A program made the translations under genes and the position numbers. Under the pieces are notes generated by a model. It saw only the letters and a program-made list of their open reading frames with translations, ran no database searches and was not told the origin of the DNA. Of a DNA stretch of 64,000 bases, positions 1 through 7,760 are shown piece after piece. The stretch covers positions 7,192,001 through 7,256,000 of the forward strand of contig NC_064443.1 of assembly GCF_023343835.1 (NCBI RefSeq), read 5' to 3'. Numbering within the stretch: the first letter of the stretch is position 1; each line of letters opens with the position of its first letter. This DNA is from Lagopus muta. Its lineage: Eukaryota; Chordata; Aves; Galliformes; Phasianidae.

Positions 1-254
1 CTTCCAGCCGAAAAAATAAAATAACAAAATTGTTTCAATGCTAGCCAACCATTTCTCCCCTCTAAAAGAGGAAACGGTTACGTGAACATCAAAAGATGAA
101 AGCTGAGAGGCTCAGTCAAGCTGAAACCAGCCTGTAAGAATGTTCCTTAAAGCAAAAAAAAAAAAAAACCCAAACAAAACCACCACCACCAACAAAAAAC
201 CACCAACGTCTTTATGCTGTTAATCACTCAATGCTTGCTTACATATGGTTTTAC
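1..254 (-). other. ACTR8 intron 6 (partial)
   Basis: No exon 7 candidate is visible on the minus strand. The stretch holds an A-rich and ACC-rich low-complexity run at about 154-205. Confidence 0.8.
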
Positions 255-348
255 CTGAGAAGCCCATCTTCATTAGGATCATATTCACTAGCTCTTTCAC
301 ATGTTGTTTATTGTAGATGTCTGGAATTAGTAAAATGCACCTGTAGTA
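255..348 (-). CDS. ACTR8: ACTR8 coding exon 6 (last in window)
   Basis: The exon has 94 bases: 31 codons plus one base, the first phase change in the gene. The acceptor reads CTTCAG|TACTAC and the donor TCTCAG|GTAAAA. It encodes YYRCILLIPDIYNKQHVKEL, then VNMILMKMGFS. The codon split at its end should be completed by exon 7, which I could not find in bases 1-254. Confidence 0.94.
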
Positions 349-2788
349 CTGAAGGTAAGAATGAAAAATTAAAGTCAGCTCTCAAATAAACTGTCTCTTT
401 ACATGATTGAATACCTGTTTCGAAGAAAGAAAGGATCACATGCAAGATGCTACAAGAAGCAACATTATTTTTAATAATTTCAAAAATTATTCAGTGAGTA
501 GCAAGTTAACAGCAGACAGGTCATTAATGAAGTCCTAGGAACCACATATACCACTGCTAAAATTTATCTGTTAAGACAAGTGCCAGTAAGAGCCTACCAG
601 TGCAAGCAGGGTGCTTTTTGTTAATGACAGCATTTACAGAATAGGATACAGCCCTCATAAACTTGTTCATAGCTCACCTTTAGATCTTTCAGTGGTATTT
701 CCAGGTACTTTTGTATTGCATGTGACCATATAACTTCAAGATCTGCTAATACTGCAGTGAGGGAGCCTCCAGGTCCTGGGTGTAGATTCAGCTGCCCTCT
801 CCTAATTGGCCAATGTATATTATAAGAATCTAATGGATTAACATACAGTGCCTGAAAATAAGAAATGAAGTTATTTCCCTCCCAATATTTATAATAAATA
901 ATAGAAAAATATTTCAGAAACTGACAGAACTTCCTGTACAGCAGCAGTGAGACCAATGGGATGGCAATATGGTGTCTTTCTTTTTAGCAGGGCTGTACTG
1001 TCTTAAGACATTCTGTACATGGTTTAAATTATTTGAATTTTCAAATCCATGGATATAGAAGATGGAAACAGATAGGAAAGGACCTTCTAGATCATTAAGT
1101 ACATAAAAGTGTCTTTTCTGTGTTATCTCACTAATAGCTAAATTAATGTAAAAACTCTTGAAAACTCATGAATACCTAATTAGTCAACAGTAATTCCATG
1201 CACTGATCCTTTTTTCTCAGTTTCCTTCCATGCATCTGATTTATACCACGTAGGTAAAGCTCTCACTTACAGCAACAGTGACTCTACCCCACTGCTTCTA
1301 CTATTAGAATAAAGACTTAAGAATATTCAGACCTATCTTTTACTTACCCTTGAAAATTACACTGCATGAATCTTTCAAAGAAATACCGTTTTCCCTGCTG
1401 TTTAAAATAGCTGGTCTAGTACTAAATGTGGACGTTGGTGGCCCTGCCTGTGGCAGTGGGGGTTGGAGATTCACAATTCTTGAGATCCCTTCCAACCCAG
1501 GCCATTCTGTGATTCTGTGAAATAGATATATATTTCTAGCTAGGCAAGTGAGGAAAACTGTCTGGTCTTCTTGAATGATAATATTCGCTTAGTCCCAAGT
1601 AGAGCTGCTCAAGTTCTGTTTGATTAAACTTAGTCTAAATTGAGTTCAAATTGCTCTTCAATACACAGTTATATTAAAGGATAACAATAAGCCTCATTTC
1701 AGGTAGGAAATAAATCTTACCTCCTCTCCTACCAAAAACTCAGGATGATTAGAGGTGTTTGTCCACTTGGCCCCAGAGCTGTGATCTAAAATAGCTGGCC
1801 GCATCTGTCTGTTGTATGACCTGGCCTGAGATGTAATCAAATCAAACATTGTTTTTACCAGGCACTTTTTGTGCATGGAAGCAACAAACAAACAGACAAC
1901 CCCCAGCAATCCACGCTGAAAATCCATTTTAAACCTTCATCTTCTTAGATCTTTGGAGGTATGGGACACAATAACACTATTCATATATACTTTATACAGA
2001 ATATTTTTTCTTATGTGTTAAAACATAGCATTATACCACATGAGAACACAATTTATTACAATTTTAAGAGGAGTTACCTGGTCAGGTGACACTGGGATAC
2101 GTCTGGCACCATTTGACATCTTTTTGGACCATATTGCTTGGTCCACCATTTTTAGGCCATTTTGTCTCTGCTCTGTACTTTCAGGTTTCTAAGCAACAGA
2201 AATAGCACATATCATAAACACTTGCCGCGCAGCCTGAAAACTGGTAATACTGAATTAAATTAGACTGCAAACTCATTGCTGAGGTTACTAGACCGCGGGA
2301 CGGAGGGAAGGTTTGTGCATCGGAGGTCCCAGCGGCTCCGTGCCAAGCTATCCAAAGCCGCAACCCGAACAGCGCTCGGCCGGCCGGGGCGCCGCGGTGC
2401 AGCTTACATTGAGGCCGTCCCGCAGCAGCCAGCTGTCCCGGTACGCCGCCTGGCCCTGCTGTTTGTGCCGCCGAGCGATGACGTGAGGGATGCCCACAGG
2501 CAGCGTGTCCGTGGCCCTCCCGAGTCGCAGGGTCGTGGAGCCGGGGTGGATCACCACGATGAAGTTGCTCTGGATTTGCTGCAAGCACAAAACGCGAGCG
2601 GTGGGCGCCCGCCCCGCGGCGCTGCCCTCCCGTCCCCCGCCGGGCCTTTAAAAGGGGCGGCGCGGCCTCACCTCCTGCAGGGACTCGGGCACGGCGGCGG
2701 GGACGATGGGCCGCTTGCCGCCGCGCTGCTCTCGCTCACGCTCCTTGTCCTTGCCGTTCTCCGTCTCGCCTTTCTCCGCCTGGGTCAT
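255..2788 (-). CDS. ACTR8: ACTR8, actin-related protein 8 (5' part of gene, partial)
   Basis: This is the gene-level entry for six coding exons on the minus strand: 2672-2788, 2408-2578, 2078-2188, 1721-1825, 678-851 and 255-348. All junctions fit GT/AG. The joined frame gives 257 complete residues plus one base, starting MTQAEKGETENGKDKERERE and containing IQSNFIVVIHPGSTTLRLG, RATDTLPVGIPHVIARRHK, SYNRQMRPAILDHSSG, HPEFLVGEE and NIHWPIRRGQLNLHPGPGG. From memory this matches vertebrate ARP8 closely; the human protein is about 624 residues, so some 40% is present and the remainder lies left of base 1. ARP8 is a nuclear subunit of the INO80 remodeller, where it binds nucleosomes together with actin and ARP4. 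The charged N-terminal tail (about residues 1-38) precedes the actin fold, and the VVIHPGSTTLRLG segment corresponds to the first phosphate-binding loop of actin folds. The start ATG has A at -3. Identity is very secure. Confidence 0.97.
678..851 (-). CDS. ACTR8: ACTR8 coding exon 5
   Basis: The exon has 174 bases, 58 codons, phase 0 at both ends. The acceptor reads TTTTCAG|GCACTG and the donor AAG|GTGAGC. It encodes ALYVNPLDSYNIHWPIRRGQ, then the glycine-rich LNLHPGPGGS, then LADLEVIWSHAIQKYLEIPL. This is one of the most conserved blocks of ARP8. Confidence 0.96.
1435..1520 (+). repeat. CR1 LINE 3' end, plus orientation, in ACTR8 intron 4
   Basis: The segment ends with the CR1 signature GATCCCTTCCAACCCAGGCC followed by two ATTCTGTG units. 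Only about 85 bases remain, the usual strong 5' truncation of avian CR1. It lies in the 869-base intron between exons 5 and 4, antisense to ACTR8. Confidence 0.88.
1721..1825 (-). CDS. ACTR8: ACTR8 coding exon 4
   Basis: The exon has 105 bases, 35 codons, phase 0 at both ends. The acceptor reads TCTCAG|GCCAGG and the donor GAGGAG|GTAAGA. It encodes ARSYNRQMRPAILDHSSGAK, then WTNTSNHPEFLVGEE. Open sequence running past both borders belongs to the introns, as the consensus splice sites show. Confidence 0.95.
2078..2188 (-). CDS. ACTR8: ACTR8 coding exon 3
   Basis: The exon has 111 bases, 37 codons, phase 0 at both ends. The acceptor reads GCTTAG|AAACCT and the donor CCAG|GTAACT (the exon ends GACCAG). 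It encodes KPESTEQRQNGLKMVDQAIW followed by SKKMSNGARRIPVSPDQ, an ARP8-specific stretch without a counterpart in conventional actin. Confidence 0.95.
2408..2578 (-). CDS. ACTR8: ACTR8 coding exon 2
   Basis: The exon has 171 bases, 57 codons, phase 0 at both ends. The acceptor reads TTGCAG|CAAATC and the donor AAT|GTAAGC. It encodes the start of the actin fold, including VIHPGSTTLRLGRATDTLP and the basic run ARRHKQQGQ. It is still inside the CpG island. Confidence 0.96.
2672..2788 (-). CDS. ACTR8: ACTR8 coding exon 1
   Basis: This exon is 117 bases, exactly 39 codons, from the ATG at 2788-2786 to a donor reading GAG|GTGAGG. It encodes the polar lysine/glutamate-rich leader and ends in IVPAAVPESLQE, as in other vertebrate ARP8 proteins. 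It lies in a CpG island, and intron 1 behind it is only 93 bases (2579-2671). The start is chosen because it gives the conserved MTQAEKG N-terminus. Confidence 0.96.
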
Positions 2789-2960
2789 TTTCCCGGCCCG
2801 CCTGGCGCCTCCGAGCTGGGCCCGGCGGCGGCACGGGGCGGAACGGGCGGGAGCACGGGAGGCACCGCCCCCCGGACAGCTCGGCTGGTACCGCGGGGCG
2901 GGCGGAGTTCGAGCTTCTCTATGAGCAGCAGGCGGAAGCCGACGTGTTCATGAATCTGCT

Positions 2961-3635
2961 GGTAACAAAGGGACGCTGCTGGAGGCGATAGTTAGCTGCT
3001 GGAGGCTGTGAGAAAAACCGGGTGAAAAACTGAAAGCGGCACTTCGTAGAAGTTAGCTCCGTCTGGGTTCTGCTTGGAGGAACCGGCCCGCTCCCATGGA
3101 CCAAACAGAGCCCGGAACAACGATTGAAAGTCGCAGCCCATGCAGAAAAGCAGTGACAGGGAAGAAAATAACTTGTGTGTTAGTGCTCAGTGTTACCGAG
3201 CAGCTTTTCTTCCTGTAACGAAAATGAAACCTCATTTTATTCGAAGTGTCCTATTTGCACAGAATATGCACGTGTGTTGAGAACAGAAGAAAGTTGTTTC
3301 ATGAGTGCTTATGAAGTGGGAATGTTATAGAACCTACAATTGGGCTTTAAGGAAATGAGTCTTTTAAAATGGAAGGACCGTTTAAAACAAACAAACAAAC
3401 AAAAAAAACTAAAAATGCATCTTACAAGTGTTTTTAGCACATCATTAATATTATAAAAACACAGCAAGAACCAGTAAAGGTTCCTTAAAACCTTTAAGGA
3501 AGCACTGCTTTAAGTGATTTTTGAGTGATCTTTGGTGTCATGTGTAAGTATTACACATTTTCCTCATCTGACCAGAAAGGTGTTCACTGTGCTTTGAGTA
3601 GAACTTTTTGGTTGTCTAAAAATTAAGAGCCAGCC
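2961..3635. other. Intergenic spacer between SELENOK end and ACTR8 promoter
   Basis: This short AT-rich spacer separates the SELENOK poly(A) region from the ACTR8 CpG island. It contains an (AAAC)n-like run at about 3,388-3,410 and no recognisable gene. Short open frames on the minus strand near 2,919-3,235 show no family resemblance. Confidence 0.6.
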
Positions 3636-3655
3636 TTCTGACAAGCCATATATAA

Positions 3656-3661
3656 TTTATT
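3656..3661 (-). terminator. SELENOK polyadenylation signal
   Basis: AATAAA on the minus strand, about 265 bases past the stop codon and 80 past the SECIS core. Cleavage is expected roughly 15-25 bases further, near 3,635-3,640. An ATTAAA variant near 3,724-3,729 is too close to the SECIS to be the main site. Confidence 0.75.
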
Positions 3662-3740
3662 TTGCAACTACAGTAAAATGTTCAGAAACTATACAAAGAC
3701 TTTAGACAGACAGTAAACATGTATTTAATAACGCTGCACT

Positions 3741-3784
3741 TCAGTTATACTGGATCCTTGAAGGATTTTCCAGTACAACTTCAT
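3741..3784 (-). promoter_or_regulatory. SECIS element (form 2) in SELENOK 3' UTR
   Basis: Read on the minus strand: ATGA at 3,784-3,781, an 11-base strand AGTTGTACTGG, the unpaired AA at 3,769-3,768, a small inner hairpin with arms TCCTT/AGGA, the return strand CCAGTATAACT and GA at 3,742-3,741. The two 11-base strands pair throughout, with one G-U. This gives the non-Watson-Crick ATGA/GA quartet, the conserved apical AA and the extra mini-stem of form-2 SECIS elements. It directs Sec insertion at the TGA in exon 4. Confidence 0.93.
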
Positions 3785-3925
3785 TAATCTGCTTATATTG
3801 CAGAACAGTTCTTAGTTAGACACGCACATTCACAACGTCCAAACTCATTTGGTCCACCACTGAACTCTCTTCCCTTTCTTCTTGCAAACATGCATGCTCC
3901 TTTGCCTGCCTCTTACAGCAGGCAT

Positions 3926-3929
3926 TTAC
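3926..3929 (-). CDS. SELENOK: SELENOK exon 5, last coding base and stop
   Basis: The acceptor reads CTTTCTAG|GTAAAT at 3,930-3,931. Base 3,929 completes the Arg95 codon and TAA at 3,928-3,926 ends the protein. Everything after it in this exon is 3' UTR. Confidence 0.9.
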
Positions 3930-6900
3930 CTAGAAAGACAAAATAATTGCATCATGTTTAAAAATAACAAGGTCCTCCTTTGCAAGATATAAGTAACCAT
4001 CTTAAAATAAAACTGATTTTAATTTAGCTAAATGAGACCTGCCAAAAGCTTGGAATTTTCATCCTGAGCAGATTGCACATCGTCATTTTCCCCCAAAAGC
4101 TCTACCCACTGTCTCTGCTTGCTTCATGGCTAGTTCCAAAAGAAAAAAACTAATCCAAATGAAAAAAATACATATATATGAAGAGGCATTTATTCCTTTT
4201 TCCTAAGGACACTGAAATATAAGTGTGCAATGGTTGGTTTTGAGTATGAAGTTGTTGCCACAAGACTCACTGTATTACCATCTGCATGCGCATTTTCCTT
4301 TCAACTTTTGTTTCAATAATGAATAATAATTCATGAAAAGAGCAGCTTACTTAAGTCTTAAAGTAAGTTAAACCATATATACATTCAGTTAGATGAAAAT
4401 CCCATCATTTTAACAAAACAGAATTTGTATTTTGAATTACAATTATTAGGCAGTAGCAAGAAATGTAACGTTAGGCTTTTGAAAGGTTTTTACTCCCTTG
4501 TTAAGCAATTCTGATTTATGCTATATTACAATTCGAGATGTGCACAGCTATAGCACTGTCAGTGGAAAAAGTATTTTAGTAGCAGATTTTTTTTAACAAC
4601 TTTTCCTTCTTTCCATTTTTAGGAATCCCCCTTAAAGAAAAAATATCATCTGTAATATGATAACAATGAGAAAAAAAACAAAGTTTCAGTTATTACTGAT
4701 CTGGATGGGACTTAATATTAGCAAACAAAAAAAGACTGAGTGCTAAATCATTTTTTATCAGCTACGTTCAAATATCTGTTTTATGCTTTGTATACTAATT
4801 TCTATGTAATTACAATTAGAAGCTCATTACTTCTGAGCCAAAACTTCATACTACACTACTTCACGCACACTTTTTTTTCTGTTAATGAAATATCTATCCA
4901 CTTCTATTGTTCCTGTCTTGGTAACTTTTGTTGCTGTTTTGTTTTGTCTGCTACTCTGCTATTATTGCTGTGTTTTCCATTGCATTACAGCTTTACAGTA
5001 GGATAATGCTCAATAATAACTCAATTCTACCTTAAACCCTATTGTTACTGTTATCTCTAGGAGTTGAAAAATAATAATAATAATAAAAAAAATAAAAAAA
5101 AACACCTAAACCAGGATTGAGGAGATAGGGAATTACCTTCCTCATCCACCTCCAGCCATTGGTGGTGGACTAGGGCCTCCACCCCAGTGATTTATTCTTC
5201 CCATTCTTCGGCGAGGATTTCCTGGAGGCCTATAGAAAAAGCAAGAAAGGCAAAATCTATTTAATAGGCATTCTGTTAATTTAGAAATATAAAAACATTG
5301 TATCTAAACTATAGCAATTTGATTGATAAAGCCTTTAGAAAGTTGTTTGGTTTGATGTGAAAATTTGTAGTTGCCAGTAACTGATGCTTTCATGCAGCTT
5401 TGTAAAAAGGTAAGGCTGTCCATTAGGAACAAAGAAACACAGTAGTTACAATGTCTATATCCACATAATAAAGTGTTTTGTCTAAAATATATAGATAAAT
5501 CTAACACAAAGTGACTTTTTCGTGCAAATCTAACACTTAATATCAGCAAGGCTAACCAAACAAGAATTTTAAAGACAAACATCTATTATGCAGCCCTAAA
5601 AAATTGTATCAGACTGTACTGCTACTCTAGCTATTCTATTCAAAACTCTGTATTATTATCAACAAGTTTCATACAAAATGCTGTAGAAAAACACCAAACG
5701 TTTTAGTCCTCTCACGTGACCTGATTTGATGCAAATTGTGACTGTGATCACGATCACAGTATGACATTTTTCAGGGGCAGTGAAAAAAAGATAAACAGAA
5801 CTGAGAATATGAAAAATACCCTCTTCCATCGCTCTGTCCTAAGTAGGAGGAGGATGTGTAGCCTCTTCTCCTCAAATCTGGTTGAATAATGCTCTGGAAG
5901 CTGAAAAAAAAAAAAACACAAAACAAGAGTAGTTATGTTCAATGGATGGCGAAACATAGCTTCTAGATTTTGGGACTGCAAGGTAAGAGGTGGACTAAAA
6001 AACCAGTAGTGTTAGGAGTGAATAGTATCTTGTCAAGATTATTGTTGTTTAATCCTTGTAATTTTTCTTCTATGCAGAATTATAAAATTGCAACACAGTC
6101 CCAAGTAACAATACAGCTCAAAGAAACCAAATTGTCAAGTATTTAAAACTGAACATTATTCTTGTACTAAATAAAGTGCAGGCAATATAACTGTAACTAA
6201 GATAATGAAGGACTGTTGAAGACATCAAAATAACTGATTCTTTAGCTTCTGGGGCATGCATATAAGATTACTGCTATGTGAGTATTGTTATGCAGCAAGA
6301 AACCATTGTCAGTAGTAGAAATCCACCAAATAATACTTCAGTTTGATCAGCCATTAGAATCTTAACAAAAATGCATGCAGTTTTTCTTTTTGCACTACTG
6401 AAATGGAAGAACTGCCAGTTCTTTAGTATCGGTTTTCATATACTTTGTATTAAATATGTGCATCAAGTGCTTCATAATTGAGACCATGTAACAATATTAA
6501 AACATTGATAGATGTTTTCCAGTCCCTTGTCTGTGGTAGTCAGCAATAGAATAATGGGCACGAACTGGAACATAGGAAGTTCCATATTCATGCAAAGAAG
6601 AGTGATGGAGCACTGCAACGGGTGAAGCTGTGGATTCTCCTCTGGAGATATTCGAAACCTGTGCAACCTGCTGTAGGGAACCTGCTTTAGCAGAAGGGTT
6701 GGACTTGAGGGGCTCTAGGGGTCCCTTCCAGCCCCTACAACTCTGATTGTGTGAATAGTCCCTATGGAATGCTACAAATAAATCCAGCGTCTTTGTGGTA
6801 CTGCACTACCGATAGTACTTATCAGCATCAACATATGACAAGTTTAAAATAAAGTTCATCAAAAGAATAGTGGTGTTTTTTTTTTTTTAATATATATACT

Positions 6901-7416
6901 TACAACATAACTACAAAGTCTGCTATCGACCAGAAGAAATCTGTTATGGATGAGAAGCTCCAAGGAGCCCGGCTCCGGTTATCCAAAACTTGTCCTATTA
7001 CGTGGCAAGAGAGGAAACATTCAGCACTGTTTATTGAATTACATCACTATGTGACTTGAAATCGTATCCAGACAGGATGGAGGACTACACCCCGCGCCTA
7101 AAGGTTTACCTAAGTACGAGCACGCGGTTCTCGGAACAGTTGGAGCGGAGCATTAGACGCTGCATACGGGCACAAGCGCGCACAAGAACACATGCCGAGC
7201 ACGGAGCAGCGCGTGGAGCTGGGGGAGCAGGGCGGGGACGACGTGTTGTAGAGCCGGAGATGCGCGAAGGGGTCCGCTGCAGCTCCGGCCCGCACCCCTC
7301 GCCCCACCAATAGAAGCTGCTGCCTTAAGGCCAGACCACGGCAGCCACTGCAATTCTACCGCCCTCGCATCGCCCCTTCCCGACAGCCGCCGCTCACCGT
7401 TAGATATGTACACCAT
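3926..7416 (-). CDS. SELENOK: SELENOK, selenoprotein K (complete, Sec at residue 93)
   Basis: The coding parts are 7398-7416, 6904-6994, 5820-5900, 5137-5229 and 3926-3929; together they encode 95 residues. The product begins MVYISNGQVLDNRSRAPW, has one hydrophobic segment at about residues 20-42 (including ITDFFWSIADFVVMFF), then a basic turn (LRRRGY) and a Gly/Pro/Arg-rich tail with RGPPGNPRRRMGRINHWGGG and PSPPPMAGGG. It closes with U-G-R and a TAA stop. The in-frame TGA at 5,142-5,144 is read as selenocysteine, supported by a SECIS element in the 3' UTR. In other vertebrates the protein is a single-pass ER membrane protein that works with DHHC6 in palmitoylation, binds Derlin/p97 in ER-associated degradation and supports calcium signalling in immune cells. 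The human form has 94 residues. The ATG has G at -3 and +4, a strong context. Confidence 0.97.
5069..5103. repeat. (AAT)n/A-rich simple repeat in SELENOK intron 4
   Basis: Five AAT-like units are followed by A-rich sequence, just downstream of exon 4 in the transcribed direction. Confidence 0.85.
5137..5229 (-). CDS. SELENOK: SELENOK exon 4 with Sec codon
   Basis: The exon has 93 bases, with acceptor CTATAG|GCCTCC and donor GGAAG|GTAATT. It encodes the basic GNPRRRMGRINHWGG stretch and the PSPPPMAGGG tail, then TGA (5,144-5,142), GGA and AG. The TGA is followed in frame by Gly and, across the junction, Arg, matching the conserved GGUGR end of the family. Confidence 0.95.
5741..5760. repeat. 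Perfect 9-bp inverted repeat in SELENOK intron 3
   Basis: ACTGTGATC (5,741-5,749) and GATCACAGT (5,752-5,760) are exact reverse complements around a two-base spacer. A palindromic TCACGTGA E-box lies 22 bases before it at 5,712-5,719. Function unknown. Confidence 0.7.
5820..5900 (-). CDS. SELENOK: SELENOK exon 3
   Basis: The exon has 81 bases. Its acceptor has a run of 13 T before CAG. The donor is taken as GAAGAGG|GTATTT, because only this border joins in frame with exon 4 to give DGRGPPGN. GTATTT is a weak donor, without the usual A at +4 and G at +5. The exon encodes FQSIIQPDLRRRGYTSSSYL and then GQSDGR. Confidence 0.92.
6600..6754 (+). repeat. CR1 LINE 3' fragment in SELENOK intron 2
   Basis: The plus strand reads like the CR1 3' region: GTGGATTCTCCTCTGGAGAT, CTGCTTTAGCAG, GGTTGGACTTGAGG, GGTCCCTTCCAGCCCC, with a degraded octamer tail near 6,741-6,754. 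It is antisense to SELENOK. The minus-strand open frame at 6,472-6,666 partly overlaps it and is not a gene. Confidence 0.87.
6904..6994 (-). CDS. SELENOK: SELENOK exon 2
   Basis: The exon has 91 bases, with acceptor AATAG|GACAAG and donor GTT|GTAAGT. It encodes GQVLDNRSRAPWSFSSITDF and then FWSIADFVVM, ending two bases into Phe37. This is most of the membrane-spanning segment. Confidence 0.95.
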
Positions 7417-7680
7417 CGCGGCGCGCTCCTACCGCTGCCCCGTCACCTGCCCCTGCCTACGGCGCGTGCGCGTCTCGCCCGCGCGTGCCCAGAACGGGCG
7501 GCCGTGGGCGGAGCGCAGCCGCAGTGCCGGCTCCGCGCTTGAAGCTGACGGGGCCGAAGGGTGGGCGGTGCGGCGGCGCTGGGCGGGGCTTGTCTCCCTG
7601 GTGCTGCAGCGCACAGCACGCCTTGAGGGCGGTTCTTCAACTGCCTCGTGGCGGGCCGGGGCTCGGGGTGTTGTTCCGTC
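7100..7680. promoter_or_regulatory. CpG island and promoter of SELENOK
   Basis: The stretch is dense in CpG compared with its flanks and covers intron 1, exon 1 and the 5' flank. Candidate elements upstream of the gene are an NRF1-like GGCGCGTGCGCG near 7,461, and GC boxes GTGGGCGGAGC near 7,504 and GGGCGGGGCTT near 7,581. No TATA box is placed suitably. Many long frames on both strands here reflect low stop-codon density, not genes. Divergent transcription to the right is possible but not shown. Confidence 0.8.
7398..7416 (-). CDS. SELENOK: SELENOK exon 1, coding part
   Basis: Nineteen coding bases give MVYISN plus the first base of Gly7. The donor reads AACG|GTGAGC. The open frame running on into the intron is an artefact of the GC-rich island. 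Confidence 0.95.
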
Positions 7681-7760
7681 ACAGCGAGCTCTTCTGCTAG
7701 TGGTTGTAAGCAGCTGTGAAAGAAAAGTATCTGTAGAAACGTGCATAAAATAAAAGATTT

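Larger units (their letters stand above)
2280..2960. promoter_or_regulatory. CpG island and promoter region of ACTR8
   Basis: GC and CpG content rise abruptly from about 2,280 and fall again after about 2,960, covering exons 1 and 2 and the 5' flank. GC-box-like GGGGCGGGCGG lies near 2,894-2,904, about 110 bases upstream of the start codon on the transcribed strand. No TATA box is obvious, as usual for a housekeeping promoter. The transcription start cannot be fixed from sequence alone. If it lies above 2,951, a 10-codon upstream ORF (ATG at 2951-2949, stop ending at 2,919) precedes the main frame. Confidence 0.75.
3640..7450 (-). other. SELENOK: SELENOK gene, approximate full extent
   Basis: The gene runs on the minus strand from a CpG-island promoter at about 7,420-7,600 to an AATAAA signal at 3,656-3,661. 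The five exons are: 7398-7416 (coding part), 6904-6994, 5820-5900, 5137-5229, and a terminal exon from 3929 to about 3,635-3,640. Introns lie at 6995-7397, 5901-6903, 5230-5819 and 3930-5136. Both ends are estimates because start and cleavage sites cannot be read exactly from sequence. Confidence 0.85.

Noticed and set aside
1-254. ACTR8 exon 7
   Set aside because: No minus-strand segment encodes the expected continuation after MKMGFSG; the exon must lie left of the window.
2181-2588. 135-codon minus-strand frame across ACTR8 exon 2
   Set aside because: Wrong frame of a real exon and crosses intron 2; the conserved ARP8 protein is in the neighbouring frame.
2276-2953. 225-codon plus-strand open frame, rich in Arg, Ala and Gly
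   Set aside because: It is antisense to ACTR8 exons 1 and 2 in a CpG island, where stop codons are rare. Composition is that of GC-rich noise.
5142-5144. TGA in SELENOK exon 4 as a true stop
   Set aside because: The following codons give the conserved Gly-Arg-stop end, and a SECIS hairpin is present downstream.
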